Part shown: one piece after another, positions 49,039-61,442 of the stretch | Layout of the letters: each line of letters begins with the position of its first letter | Numbering within the stretch: the stretch's first letter is position 1 | From: Pseudonocardia terrae | GTDB lineage: Bacteria; Actinomycetota; Actinomycetes; Mycobacteriales; Pseudonocardiaceae | Assembly (NCBI RefSeq): GCF_021343995.1 | Contig: NZ_JAJTTE010000013.1 | Span: 82,152-146,151, forward strand | Length of the DNA: 64,000 nt | Direction of reading: 5' to 3' | Translations under genes and position numbers: made by a program | Notes under the pieces: model-generated | The model's input: only the letters and a program-made list of their open reading frames with translations | Databases searched by the model: none | Told to the model about the DNA's origin: nothing

Positions 49039-49078
49039 GCCCCGAACGCCGAGCCCGAAACAATCATTGAGAACGCGA

Positions 49079-49108
49079 CGGTCCCGGCGGCGCACGCCGC
49101 CGGGACCG
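49079..49108. terminator. Terminator between thioesterase gene and hisG
   Basis: A perfect 13-bp stem (49079-49091 with 49096-49108) and a 4-base loop separate the convergent thioesterase and hisG genes. Confidence 0.8.
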
Positions 49109-49131
49109 CTCGCGCAACCCTCAGTGCTGAC

Positions 49132-50016
49132 TCAGTACTGGCCGCCGTCGACCGCGCGGCAGGACCGGATCTCCGAGGTCAGGATGGCCTTGGCGCCGAG
49201 GGCGGCCAGCTCGTCCATGACCCGGTTCGACGCCTGCTTGCGCACCATCGACCGCACGGCCACCCAGTCCGGGTCGGCCAGCGGGGCGATGGTCGGGGCC
49301 TGCAGACCGGGGGTGATCCCCTTGGCCGCCTCGAGCTTCTCCTTGGGGCAGTCGTAGTCGAGCATCAGGTACTGCCGGGCGTAGACGACGCCGCGGATCC
49401 GCTCGGTGAAGATCCGCTTGAAGGCCTTGATCTCCTCGGTCTCCACGCGGTCCATCCGCGGCTCGCGCTCGATCAGCATGGCCTCGGACTCGGCGATCGG
49501 GTCGCCGATGACCTTGAGCCCGTGCTGGCGCAGCGTGCGGCCGGAGGACACGACGTCGGCGATGGCGTCGGCCAGGCCGAGCTGCACGGAGATCTCCACC
49601 GCGCCGTCGAGCTTGATGATGGTCGCGCCGATCCGCTTGCCGGACAGGTGCGAGCGGACCAGCCGCGGGTACGACGTCGCGATCGTGCGGCCGTCGAGGT
49701 CCTCGAGCTTCCAGTCCTTGTCCTCCGGCGCGGCGAACCGGAACTTCGAGGCGCCGAAGCCCAGCTTGAGCACCTGCTGGACCTGGCTGCCGGACTCCTC
49801 CATGAGGTCGTGCCCGGTGATGCCGAGGTGCAGGTCGCCGGAGCCGACGTAGGTCGCGATGTCCTTCGGCCGCAGGTAGAAGAACTCGATGCCGTTCTCG
49901 TCGTCGACCATGGACAGGTCGCGCGAGTCGGAGCGCTGCCGGTAGCCCGCCTCGCGCATCATCGTCGCGGCGGGCTCGGCGAGCGTGCCCTTGTTGGGAA
50001 GAGCGACGCGGAGCAT
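49132..50016 (-). CDS. hisG: ATP phosphoribosyltransferase HisG
   Basis: A 294-residue long-form HisG. It catalyses the first step of histidine synthesis, joining ATP and [19 protein letters not shown] opens the catalytic domain, [19 protein letters not shown] carries the PRPP-binding loop, and the C-terminal ~75 residues form the ACT-like domain that senses histidine. AAGGA precedes the ATG; the frame is open to 50079 without homology. It follows hisE by 74 bases. Confidence 0.96.
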   Translation of the reverse strand: MLRVALPNKGTLAEPAATMMREAGYRQRSDSRDLSMVDDENGIEFFYLRPKDIATYVGSGDLHLGITGHDLMEESGSQVQQVLKLGFGASKFRFAAPEDKDWKLEDLDGRTIATSYPRLVRSHLSGKRIGATIIKLDGAVEISVQLGLADAIADVVSSGRTLRQHGLKVIGDPIAESEAMLIEREPRMDRVETEEIKAFKRIFTERIRGVVYARQYLMLDYDCPKEKLEAAKGITPGLQAPTIAPLADPDWVAVRSMVRKQASNRVMDELAALGAKAILTSEIRSCRAVDGGQY

Positions 50017-50090
50017 GGGTGTGGCTTCCTTCGGGTGGGTACGGCGGGTGCCGGACGGGGCGGGGGTGGTCGTCGACACGGTGGGGCTCC

Positions 50091-50354
50091 CTACAGGTAC
50101 TTGTAGACGTCCTGCAGACCCAGGCCGCGCCCGAGCATGATCACCTGCGCGCGGTAGAGCAGCTGGGAGATCTCCTCGGCCAGCGCGGCGTCGTCCTCGT
50201 GCTCGGCGGCGATCCAGACCTCGCCCGCCTCCTCGAGGAGCTTCTTGCCCTGCGCATGGACGCCGGCGTCGAGCGCCTCGACGGTGGCCGACCCGGCGGG
50301 CCGGGTGGCGGCCTTCTCGCGGAGCTCCTCGAAGAGCTCGTCGAATGTCTTCAC
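50091..50354 (-). CDS. hisE: Phosphoribosyl-ATP pyrophosphatase HisE
   Basis: An 87-residue all-alpha NTP-pyrophosphohydrolase. It performs the second step of histidine synthesis, removing PPi from phosphoribosyl-[20 protein letters not shown] carries the metal-binding Glu residues, and the protein ends VYKYL. The GTG start follows CAGGGAC. hisE and hisG are adjacent, so the first two histidine enzymes are co-expressed. Bases 50355-50572 hold no gene I can support. Confidence 0.95.
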   Translation of the reverse strand: MKTFDELFEELREKAATRPAGSATVEALDAGVHAQGKKLLEEAGEVWIAAEHEDDAALAEEISQLLYRAQVIMLGRGLGLQDVYKYL

Positions 50355-50572
50355 GTCCCTGCGATCCCTCTCCAGCCGACTCCTGCGCACCCAGTGTCGG
50401 GGGCGCTCCGCGCGGTCACGAACCGGATCGTCCGCGGTGAGGCCGCCGGACCACGGGATGCGCCGGGCGGTGGCGCCTCCGGGCGGCTCACCCGGACGGA
50501 TGCGCCGCTCGTCGCGCGTCCGACACGCCCGACGGTACCCCGCGGCCGAGGGCGGGCGCCCGACCGGCCGGG

Positions 50573-51287
50573 TCAGGCCGCCTGCTGCTCCCGCACCTCG
50601 CGGTGCGCCGCGGCCAGGTCCGTGGCGGTGAGCCCCTCCAGCGTCGGCCGGACGACCCGGCCCGGGCCGGGCGGGATCGGCACCTCGCAGGGGACGGCGA
50701 GGACCGTGGCCCCGGAGGCCTCGGCCGCCGCGATCCCGGTCGGCGAGTCCTCCACGGCCACGCAGTCCTCGGGCGCGAGGCCCAGCAGCGCGGCCGCGCG
50801 CAGGTAGGGGTCCGGCGCCGGCTTGCCGCGGGGCACCTCGTCGCCGCAGACCGTGACGTCGAAGTGCTCCACCCCGATCCCGACCAGCGCCTTGTCGGTG
50901 AGGTACCGGCCGGTGTTGGTGACGAGCGCGGTGGCGAGGCCCGCCTCGCGCACCGTCCGCAGCGCCGTCAGCGCGCCCGGCCGCCACGGCAGGCCGCCCT
51001 CGAACATCTCCGCGGTCCGCCCGACGAGCCGGCGGGTGGCCTGGTCGGCCAGCTCCGGCGTCTGGACCACGCCCGCCTCGCGGAACACGATCGCGAGGCT
51101 GTTGCGGAGGTTCCCGCCGAGGGTCTCCCGGCGCGCCTGCGCCGAGAGGTCGGTGCCGCCCAGCCAGCGCAGCACCTCCACGAGCGAGCGGTCCCACACC
51201 TTCTCGGAGTCGATCAGGGTCCCGTCCATGTCGAACAGGACCGCGGCGGGCGGCACGGCGTCGACGTCCCGACCCGCCGGGCGCTCC

Positions 51288-51298
<11 letters not shown>
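50573..51298 (-). CDS. HAD superfamily hydrolase (beta-phosphoglucomutase-like)
   Basis: A 241-residue HAD hydrolase. Motif [14 protein letters not shown] near residues 20-32 contains the nucleophilic Asp, ALVTNTG gives motif [17 protein letters not shown] gives motif III with Lys, and [13 protein letters not shown] gives motif IV. The pattern fits the beta-PGM/GPH-like branch, which removes phosphate from sugars or other small molecules. Its start overlaps the 3' end of metH by 11 bases, so it is probably cotranscribed with metH. Confidence 0.88.
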
Positions 51299-54866
<3,568 letters not shown>

Positions 54867-54872
54867 CCCCTC

Positions 54873-54878
54873 AGGCTA
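54873..54878 (-). promoter_or_regulatory. Putative -10 of leaderless metH
   Basis: TAGCCT on the minus strand ends 6 bases before the GTG at 54866. Confidence 0.5.
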
Positions 54879-54921
54879 CCGGCGTCGCCCACCGGGCCCC
54901 TCCTGTTACCCGCGCGCGCCG

Positions 54922-54927
54922 TAGGGT
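54922..54927 (+). promoter_or_regulatory. Putative -10 of leaderless PAC2 gene
   Basis: TAGGGT ends 6 bases before the ATG at 54934. Confidence 0.5.
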
Positions 54928-54933
54928 GGACGG

Positions 54934-55830
54934 ATGAGCGAGCGAGAGCAGCGGGCGGGGGTGCCCTCGGATCTGCCGGACCTGGTCGACCCGATCATGA
55001 TCACGGCGTTCGAGGGGTGGAACGACGCCGGTGAGGCCGCCAGCTCCGCCGTGGAGCATCTCGAGCTGAGCTGGGACGCCGAGCCGCTGGGCTCCATCGA
55101 TCCCGAGGACTACTACGACTTCCAGGTCACGCGGCCGTTGGTCCGGCTCGCCGGCGGCGTGACGCGCCGCATCGAGTGGCAGACCACCCGGCTGTCCACG
55201 GCGAAGCTGCCGGGCAGCGGCCGGCACGTCGTCATCGTCAACGGCATCGAGCCGAACCTGCGCTGGCGCTCGTTCTGCGCGGAGCTGCTCGAGTACGTCG
55301 ACCGGCTCGGGGTGACGAAGGTCATCAACCTCGGCGCCATGCTGACCGACGTCCCGCACACCCGGCCCACCCCCGTGCGCGGCACGGGCTACGACACGGC
55401 CTCGGCGAAGAAGATGGGCGTCGAGCCGTCGACCTACCAGGGCCCGACCGGGATCGTCGGGGTGTTCCACAGCCTCTGCATCGAGGCCGGCGTCCCCGCG
55501 CTCTCGTACTGGGCCGAGGTGCCGCACTACGTCTCGCAGGCCCGGGTGCCCAAGGCCGCCATCGCGCTGCTGCTGCGCGTCGAGGAGGCGCTCGACGTCG
55601 AGGTCCCGCTGGGCGGGCTCCCCGAGCAGGCCGAGGAGTGGGAGCGCACGGTCAACGAGATGGCCGACGCGGACGACGAGGTGCGCGAGTACGTGCGCCA
55701 GCTCGAGCAGCAGGCCGTCGAGGACGACGAGGAGAAGCCGGTGAACCTCGCGGAGGCCAGCGGCGACGAGATCGCCGCGGACTTCGAGCGCTACCTGCGC
55801 CGGCGCGGCGGCTCCGGCGGCGGGAGCTGA
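54934..55830 (+). CDS. PAC2 family protein
   Basis: A 298-residue PAC2-type protein, named for eukaryotic proteasome assembly chaperone 2. Family elements are ITAFEGWNDAGEAASSAVEHL, VIVNGIEPNLRW, VINLGAMLTDVPHTRP and SYWAEVPHYVSQ. The C-terminal ~60 residues are acidic and helical. M. tuberculosis Rv2125 is the homologue beside metH. A function in proteasome assembly in bacteria has not been shown; the link is by family and locus. Its stop codon overlaps a proposed CTG start of the next gene. Confidence 0.9.
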   Translation: MSEREQRAGVPSDLPDLVDPIMITAFEGWNDAGEAASSAVEHLELSWDAEPLGSIDPEDYYDFQVTRPLVRLAGGVTRRIEWQTTRLSTAKLPGSGRHVVIVNGIEPNLRWRSFCAELLEYVDRLGVTKVINLGAMLTDVPHTRPTPVRGTGYDTASAKKMGVEPSTYQGPTGIVGVFHSLCIEAGVPALSYWAEVPHYVSQARVPKAAIALLLRVEEALDVEVPLGGLPEQAEEWERTVNEMADADDEVREYVRQLEQQAVEDDEEKPVNLAEASGDEIAADFERYLRRRGGSGGGS

Positions 55831-56996
55831 CCGGTCCGTTCCGCCGGGCCCGCCGGGCCGGGCTCTACCTGGGCGGTTTCCTCGGACCGTTCGGGGGCGG
55901 GGTCACCACGGCGATGCTGCCCGAGCTGGGGGCGAGCTACGGCGTGTCCCCCGGCGCGGCGTCGGCCTCGCTGACGGCGTTCCTGCTGCCCTTCGCCACG
56001 ATGATGCTGGTCTCGGGGACGTTCGGCGAGCGCTGGGGACGCAGCCGGACCGTCCGGGGCGCGTACGTCCTCTACATGCTCTCCTCGCTGGCGTGCGTCC
56101 TCGCGCCGACCTGGACGCTGTTCCTGGGGGCGCGGGCGCTGCAGGGCGTGGCCAACGCCTTCACCACGCCGCTGCTGATGGCCGCGCTGGCCGCGTCGGT
56201 CGCGCCGGACGCCCTGGGCCGGGCACTGGGCTGGTACGGCTCGCTGCAGGCCGCCGGGCAGACGTCGGCGCCGCTGGTCGGCGGGCTCGCGGCCGAGGTG
56301 GACTGGCACTACGCCTTCTACGGCGTCGCCGCGGTGGCGCTGGCGCTCGCGGTGCTGGGCATCCCGGCCGACGAGCGTGGCGTCGTCCGGGCGCGCGTGC
56401 CACTGCGCAGCGCCTGGACGCCGGGCGTGCTGCGGCTCGGGCTCATCGCCGCGCTGGGCTGGGGCTGCCTCGCGAGCCTCGGCTTCCTGGTCGCGCTGCG
56501 GCTGGTCGACGCCTTCACGCTCGCGGCCGGCCCGCGCGGGCTCGCGCTGACCGGGCTCGGTGCCATGGGGATCGTCACGGCCCGGCTGGTGGGCGCGGGC
56601 GTCGACCGGCTCGGGGCGCGGCGGTGCGTGCTGGCCGGGGCGGTGTCCGGCGGGGTGCTGCTCGCCGGCGTCGGCCTGGCCCCCGTGCTCTGGCTGCTCG
56701 TCGTGTGCTGGGCGCTCGCCGGCATCTCCAGCCAGCTCATCCTGGTGGGGGTGAACGCGCTGGTCCTGAGCCGGGAGGGGGGCAACCGCGGCGGGGCCGT
56801 GTCGGTGGTGCAGTCCATCCGGTTCTTCGGCGCGGCCGCTTCCCCCGCCGCGCTGCCGCCGGTGTACCACGCCGACCCGCTGGCCGGGTTCCTCGTGCCG
56901 GCGAGCGTGCTGGCGCTCGTCACGCCCCTGGCCCTGCCGCGTCGGGGCCCGGCCGAGAACCCGCCCGACAGCACGGACGGCACCCTCGCCCACTGA
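55827..56996 (+). CDS. MFS transporter, probably starting at CTG
   Basis: A 389-residue drug:H+-antiporter-type MFS permease with about 12 helices. The first helix starts at GLYLGGFLGPFGGGV, and FGERWGRSRTVRG is the conserved loop after helix 2. There is no ATG, GTG or TTG in frame upstream of helix 1 before homology ends. The CTG at 55827 overlaps the PAC2 stop as CTGA and would give coupled translation. The first ATG, at 55914, would delete helix 1. The substrate is unknown; quinolones, sugars or metabolites are all possible for this group. Confidence 0.8.
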   Translation: MTGPFRRARRAGLYLGGFLGPFGGGVTTAMLPELGASYGVSPGAASASLTAFLLPFATMMLVSGTFGERWGRSRTVRGAYVLYMLSSLACVLAPTWTLFLGARALQGVANAFTTPLLMAALAASVAPDALGRALGWYGSLQAAGQTSAPLVGGLAAEVDWHYAFYGVAAVALALAVLGIPADERGVVRARVPLRSAWTPGVLRLGLIAALGWGCLASLGFLVALRLVDAFTLAAGPRGLALTGLGAMGIVTARLVGAGVDRLGARRCVLAGAVSGGVLLAGVGLAPVLWLLVVCWALAGISSQLILVGVNALVLSREGGNRGGAVSVVQSIRFFGAAASPAALPPVYHADPLAGFLVPASVLALVTPLALPRRGPAENPPDSTDGTLAH

Positions 56997-57017
56997 GGCG
57001 GGGTGCCGCCCGGTGGG

Positions 57018-58256
57018 TCAGAGCGCGATACCGAGCAGGGCGTCGATCGCGGTGCGGGCCAGGCCGGGGGCGACGGCGTCGGTCCCCCGCCGCTGCAGCG
57101 CCTCGGCGGCCCAGGCGTCGACGGCGGCCAGGGCGCGCGGGGTGTCCAGGTCGTCCGCCAGGTGCTCGCGCAGGCTCGCGACCAGCCCCGACGCGTCGGG
57201 CGCGGCGTCGAGGGAGACTGCCTCGCGCCAGCGGGCGAGCCGCTCCTGGGCCGTGGTGAGCAGGTCCTCGGTCCAGGCCCGGTCCTCTCGGTAGTGCCCG
57301 GAGAGCAGCGCGGCGCGGACCGCGTTGGGGTCGACGCCCGCGGAGCGCAGCTTGGAGACGAACACCAGGTTGCCGCGGGACTTCGACATCTTCTCGCCGT
57401 CGAGCCCGATCATGCCGGTGTGCACGTAGTGCCGCGCGAACGGGTGGTCGCCGGTCAGCGCCTCGGCGTGGGCCGCCCCGCACTCGTGGTGGGGGAAGAT
57501 CAGGTCCGAGCCCCCGCCGTTGAGGTCGATCTGGGTGCCGAGCCGGTTCAGCGCGATCGCCGCGCACTCCACGTGCCAGCCCGGGCGGCCGCGTCCCAGG
57601 TCCGAGTCCCACGCCGGCTCGCCGGGCCGCTCCATGCGCCAGAGCAACGCGTCGACCGGGTTGCGCTTGCCGGGGCGGTCCGGGTCGCCGCCGCGCTCGC
57701 GGGACAGCCGGACCATAGTCTCCTCGTCGTAGGTCGACTCGTAGCCGAAGTGGCCCGTGGCCGCGGAGTCGAAGTAGACGTCGGGGTACTCGGGGTCGTC
57801 GATCCGGTACGCCGCGCCGCCCGCCAGCAGCTTCTCCACCAGCTCGGCGATCTCGGGGATGGCCTCGACCGCGCCGATGTAGTCCCGCGGCGGGATCACC
57901 CGCAGCGCCTCCATGTCCTCGCGGAACAGCGCCGTCTCGCGCATGCCGAGGACCACCCAGTCGTCCTGATCGCGCTCGGCACGTTCCAGCAGCGGCTCGT
58001 CGATGTCGGTCACGTTCTGGACGTAGTGCACCTGGTGGCCGAGGTCCCGCCACAGCCGGTTGACCAGGTCGAACGCCAGGTAGGTGGCCGCGTGGCCGAG
58101 GTGCGTGGCGTCGTACGGGGTGATCCCGCAGACGTACATGGTGGCGGTGGCGCCGGGCGCGGTCGGCCGGACCCGCGCGGTCGAGGTGTCGTACAGGCGG
58201 AGCGGCGGTCCGCTCCCCTCGAGCGCGGGGAGGTCGACGGGAGCCCAGGTCTGCAT
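57018..58256 (-). CDS. mshC: Cysteine--mycothiol ligase MshC
   Basis: A 412-residue paralogue of cysteinyl-tRNA synthetase that ligates Cys to GlcN-inositol in mycothiol synthesis. It starts [12 protein letters not shown], has the HIGH-equivalent [12 protein letters not shown] with a zinc-binding Cys just before it (YVCG), and the KMSKS loop as [10 protein letters not shown]. It lacks the tRNA anticodon-binding region. ATG at 58256 was chosen because TAGTGT lies 7 bases upstream and MQTW is conserved; a GTG three codons earlier overlaps the spacer. Mycothiol is the main thiol of actinobacteria. Confidence 0.95.
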   Translation of the reverse strand: MQTWAPVDLPALEGSGPPLRLYDTSTARVRPTAPGATATMYVCGITPYDATHLGHAATYLAFDLVNRLWRDLGHQVHYVQNVTDIDEPLLERAERDQDDWVVLGMRETALFREDMEALRVIPPRDYIGAVEAIPEIAELVEKLLAGGAAYRIDDPEYPDVYFDSAATGHFGYESTYDEETMVRLSRERGGDPDRPGKRNPVDALLWRMERPGEPAWDSDLGRGRPGWHVECAAIALNRLGTQIDLNGGGSDLIFPHHECGAAHAEALTGDHPFARHYVHTGMIGLDGEKMSKSRGNLVFVSKLRSAGVDPNAVRAALLSGHYREDRAWTEDLLTTAQERLARWREAVSLDAAPDASGLVASLREHLADDLDTPRALAAVDAWAAEALQRRGTDAVAPGLARTAIDALLGIAL

Positions 58257-58263
58257 GACGTCC

Positions 58264-58269
58264 ACACTA
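58264..58269 (-). promoter_or_regulatory. Putative -10 of leaderless mshC
   Basis: TAGTGT on the minus strand ends 7 bases before the ATG at 58256. Confidence 0.5.
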
Positions 58270-58308
58270 AATGCTCACGACGGGTGGTCCGGGCGGTCGC
58301 CGTCACGG

Positions 58309-59004
58309 TCACACCGCACGGGCCCGGGCGACGAAGGTGAAGCGGTCCCCGCGGTACACCGACCGGGTCCACTCGACGGGCCGGCCGTCGGCCGTGTGGC
58401 TCAGCCGCCGGACGAGCAGCAGCGGGTGGCCGGTGTCGACCGCGAGCAGCTCGGCCTCGCGCGGATCGGCGAGCCGGCTCTGGACGGCGTCCTGGACCCG
58501 GTCGACCCCGCGCCCGTACGCCTCGCGCAGCGTGGCGTAGAGCGAGCCCCGGGCCTCCAGCTCCGCCGCGAGCCCGGGCAGGTCGCCCGCCAGCCGGGCG
58601 GTCTCCAGGGCGAGCGGCACCCCGTCGACCAGCCGGACCCGCTCCACGACCTGCACCGGCGCCCCGGCCGCGAGGCCCAGCCGGGCGGCGGTCTCGGCGT
58701 CGGCGGGCTCGGTGCGGACGTCGAGGATCCGGTTGGCGACCCGCTCGGGGCCCAGGTCGTCGGTGAACGACGTGAGCTGCTGCACCTCGACGAGCAGCGG
58801 CTCGGCGATGTAGGTGCCGCTGCCCTGCGTGCGGTCCAGCCGACCTTCCGTGACCAGCTCCGCGATGGCCTGCCGCACCGTGGTCCGGGACGTGTCGAAG
58901 CGCTCGGCGAGCTCGCGCTCGGTCGGCAGCGCGGTGCCCGGGGTCCCGGCCTCGACCAGGCCCAGCAGGGCCTGTTTCACCGTCCAGTACCGCGGCACCC
59001 GCAC
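58309..59004 (-). CDS. GntR/HutC (UTRA) regulator, DasR/NagR-like
   Basis: A 231-residue regulator. The N-terminal winged helix has TALPTERELAERFDTSRTTVRQAI, and a UTRA ligand domain follows (about residues 75-231, with RVRLVDGVPLALETARL). UTRA-domain GntR proteins such as DasR and NagR bind glucosamine-6-phosphate or GlcNAc-6-phosphate. The gene is divergent from a nag-like operon, and two sites resembling the DasR-binding consensus lie between them. It probably represses the operon and itself. The start is GTG at 59004. Confidence 0.9.
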   Translation of the reverse strand: MRVPRYWTVKQALLGLVEAGTPGTALPTERELAERFDTSRTTVRQAIAELVTEGRLDRTQGSGTYIAEPLLVEVQQLTSFTDDLGPERVANRILDVRTEPADAETAARLGLAAGAPVQVVERVRLVDGVPLALETARLAGDLPGLAAELEARGSLYATLREAYGRGVDRVQDAVQSRLADPREAELLAVDTGHPLLLVRRLSHTADGRPVEWTRSVYRGDRFTFVARARAV

Positions 59005-59024
59005 GACGCCCCCTTGACGCTCGA

Positions 59025-59040
59025 ATTGGTCTATGCCAAC
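59025..59040. promoter_or_regulatory. DasR-like operator (dre), site 1
   Basis: ATTGGTCTATGCCAAC resembles the DasR-responsive element (consensus near ACTGGTCTAGACCAGT), with conserved TGGTCTA and CCA. It lies 21 bases upstream of the gntR start. Confidence 0.65.
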
Positions 59041-59054
59041 CTACCAGCCATCAC

Positions 59055-59070
59055 TTTGGTATAGACCAAT
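59055..59070. promoter_or_regulatory. DasR-like operator (dre), site 2
   Basis: TTTGGTATAGACCAAT keeps the TGGT-N-TAGACCA core and is the better palindrome of the two. It ends 16 bases before the sugar-porter GTG, so bound regulator would block that promoter. Confidence 0.7.
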
Positions 59071-59085
59071 CAGAGGGGCACGAGC

Positions 59086-60528
59086 GTGGGATTCATCGGG
59101 GAACTGCGCGGCTCGTCGAGGCTGGGACTGCTCGTCGCCGCCTCCGCCGCGACCGTCGGCGTCATCTACGGCTACGACCAGTCGAACATCGCCGGTGCGC
59201 TGCTGTTCATGACCAAGGACTTCGGGCTGAGCACGCACCAGCAGGAGCTGGTGACCACGGCCGTCGTCGTGGGCCAGATCCTCGGCGCACTGGGCGGCGG
59301 CGCGCTGGCCAACCGGATCGGCCGCAAGCCCGCCATGATCGGCGTCGCGACGACCTTCGGGCTGTTCTCGCTGCTCTCGGCGCTGTCGGTGAGCGTGCCG
59401 ATGCTGCTCGTCTCCCGGGTGCTGCTGGGGCTGACGATCGGCGTGTCCATCGTGGTCGCGCCGGTGTTCGTGGCCGAGTCCTCCCCCGCCCGTGTGCGTG
59501 GCGGCCTGCTGGTGCTCTACCAGGTGGCCACGGTCGTCGGGATCATCGCCGGTTACCTGGCGGCCTGGGCGCTGGCGGGCACCGGGAGCTGGCGCTGGAT
59601 GCTCGGTCTCGCCGCGGTCCCGGCCGCGCTGGTCACTCTGATGATCCTGCGCCTGCCCGACACCGCGCGCTGGTACGCGATGCGCGGGCGGCTCGCCGAG
59701 GCCCGCGCCGTGCTCGAGCGGCTCGACCCGAACGCCGACGCCGACACCGCGCTGACCGAGATCGCCGCCGAGTCCGGCGCGACCCGCCGCCACGGCGTGT
59801 GGCGCGAGATGCTGCGCAAGCCCTACCTGCGCGCGACGCTGTTCGTGGTCGGGCTCGGCTTCTTCATCCAGATCACCGGCATCAACGCGATCGTCTACTA
59901 CTCCCCGCGGATCTTCGAGGCCATGGGCTTCACCGGCGACGCGGCCCTGCTCGGCCTGCCCGCGCTGGTCCAGGTGGCCGGCCTGGTCGCCGTCGTCGGG
60001 TCGCTGGTGACGGTGGACCGGATGGGGCGCCGCCCGGTGCTGCTCGGCGGGATCGGGATCATGGTGCTGGCGAACGTGCTGCTCGTCGTGGTGTTCGCGA
60101 CCGGTGGCGGCACGGTGCTCGGGTTCCTCGGGCTGGTGCTGTTCACCGTGGGCTTCACGTTCGGGTTCGGCTCGCTGGTGTGGGTCTACGCCGGTGAGGC
60201 CTTCCCGGCGCGGCTGCGCTCGCTCGGCGCCAGCACGATGCTGACCGCTGACCTGGTGGCCAACGCCGTCGTCGCGGCCGTGTTCCTCACCCTGCTCAAC
60301 GGGCTCGGCGGCGTGGGAACGTTCGTGGTGTTCGGGGTGCTCGCCCTGCTGGCGATGGTCTTCGTGCACCGGTACGCGCCGGAGACCCGGGGCCGGGAGC
60401 TGGAGGAGATCCGCCAGTACTGGGAGAACGACGGCCGCTGGCCCGCCGCCACGAACCCCACCGCCACCGACTCCACCGCCACCGACTCCACCGCCACCAA
60501 CGGCTCGGAGCCGGAGGCCGCGCGATGA
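59086..60528 (+). CDS. Sugar porter MFS transporter, likely for N-acetylglucosamine
   Basis: A 480-residue sugar porter with about 12 helices. Signatures include GYDQSNIAGAL in helix 1, ANRIGRKP in the loop, and PETRGRELEE near the end. The C-terminal tail contains three TATDS-type repeats encoded by a 15-bp DNA repeat (60460-60504). AGAGGGG precedes the GTG. As the first gene of an operon with GlcNAc kinase, SIS deaminase and NagA, it probably imports GlcNAc; it replaces the PTS or DasABC systems used by Streptomyces. That assignment is by context. Confidence 0.85.
   Translation: MGFIGELRGSSRLGLLVAASAATVGVIYGYDQSNIAGALLFMTKDFGLSTHQQELVTTAVVVGQILGALGGGALANRIGRKPAMIGVATTFGLFSLLSALSVSVPMLLVSRVLLGLTIGVSIVVAPVFVAESSPARVRGGLLVLYQVATVVGIIAGYLAAWALAGTGSWRWMLGLAAVPAALVTLMILRLPDTARWYAMRGRLAEARAVLERLDPNADADTALTEIAAESGATRRHGVWREMLRKPYLRATLFVVGLGFFIQITGINAIVYYSPRIFEAMGFTGDAALLGLPALVQVAGLVAVVGSLVTVDRMGRRPVLLGGIGIMVLANVLLVVVFATGGGTVLGFLGLVLFTVGFTFGFGSLVWVYAGEAFPARLRSLGASTMLTADLVANAVVAAVFLTLLNGLGGVGTFVVFGVLALLAMVFVHRYAPETRGRELEEIRQYWENDGRWPAATNPTATDSTATDSTATNGSEPEAAR
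60460..60504. repeat. 15-bp in-frame tandem repeat in sugar-porter C-terminus
   Basis: Three near-identical 15-base units encode TATDS/TATNG repeats at the C-terminus. Confidence 0.75.
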
Positions 60529-61442
60529 CCGACCTGCTCGCGCTGGACATCGGCGGCTCGACGACGCGGGCGCTGCGCTGCACCGACGGGCGGCGCCGGT
60601 CCTCGGAGACCGGCTCGGCCAACCTCGCCTCCGTGGGCGACGTCGAGGCCGGCCGCCGGCTCGACGCGGCCTTCGCCGGACTGGGCGACCTCACCAGCGT
60701 CGAGGCGGTGTGCGCCGGGGCCGCGGGCGCCGACTCCCCCTCCACCGTCGCCCGGCTGACCGCCCTCCTGGCCGCGCGCGTGCCCCACGCCCGGGTGCTC
60801 GTCGTGCACGACACCCGGCTGATGCTGGCCGCGGCCGGGCTCGACGCGGGCGTCGTGCTGATCTCCGGCACCGGCTCGGTCGCCTGGGGCCGGCGGCCCG
60901 ACGGCCGGCACCTCCGCGCCGGTGGCTGGGGCTACCTGCTCGGCGACGAGGGCAGCGGCTGGTGGGTGGCCCGCGAGGCCGTCCGGCACGCGCTCGCCCG
61001 GCACGACCGGGGCCTGCCGCACGACGCCGTGACCGCGGCCCTGCTCGACGGGTGCGGGCTGGAGGGCTGCGACGAGCTGCTCGACCACGTCTACGGCCGG
61101 CCCGACCGCCGCTACTGGGCGGCCCGTGCCGACACCGTCGCCGGACTCGCGCCCGCGGACCCGGCCGCCACCGCGATCCTCGGCCGCGCCGCCGACGCGC
61201 TCGCCGGCCTCGCCCGCTGCGTGCTCGACCGGCTCGACCTGGCCGGCCCGGTCGTGCTCGGCGGCGGGTTCGCCGTGCACCGTCCGGTGCTGCAGCGCAT
61301 GATCCGCGACCGGATGCCCGGCGTGGACCTGCAGGTCCTGCGCACCGACCCCGTCCTCGGCGCGCTGCACCTCGCGCGCGCCCTCGTGAGCGCCCCGGAG
61401 ATCCCGGCCGGCGCCGTCCCCGTCCTGGAGGAGACCCCGTGA
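60525..61442 (+). CDS. nagK: N-acetylglucosamine kinase (BadF/BadG-type ATPase family)
   Basis: A 305-residue ASKHA-fold kinase. DIGGSTTRALRC at residues 8-19 is the phosphate-binding strand, SGTGSVAWGRR and GGWGYLLGDEGSG are the family motifs seen in GlcNAc kinases. It should phosphorylate GlcNAc at C6. The ATG overlaps the porter stop as ATGA. This family also contains glucosamine kinases, so GlcN is an alternative substrate; the neighbouring NagA favours GlcNAc. Confidence 0.88.
   Translation: MTDLLALDIGGSTTRALRCTDGRRRSSETGSANLASVGDVEAGRRLDAAFAGLGDLTSVEAVCAGAAGADSPSTVARLTALLAARVPHARVLVVHDTRLMLAAAGLDAGVVLISGTGSVAWGRRPDGRHLRAGGWGYLLGDEGSGWWVAREAVRHALARHDRGLPHDAVTAALLDGCGLEGCDELLDHVYGRPDRRYWAARADTVAGLAPADPAATAILGRAADALAGLARCVLDRLDLAGPVVLGGGFAVHRPVLQRMIRDRMPGVDLQVLRTDPVLGALHLARALVSAPEIPAGAVPVLEETP

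Noticed and set aside
50355..50572. Gene or riboswitch upstream of hisE
   Set aside because: The 218-base gap contains no frame with a ribosome site and no recognisable structured motif.
54867..54933. Cobalamin riboswitch upstream of metH
   Set aside because: The spacer to the divergent gene is 67 bases, far too short, and no B12-box sequence is visible.
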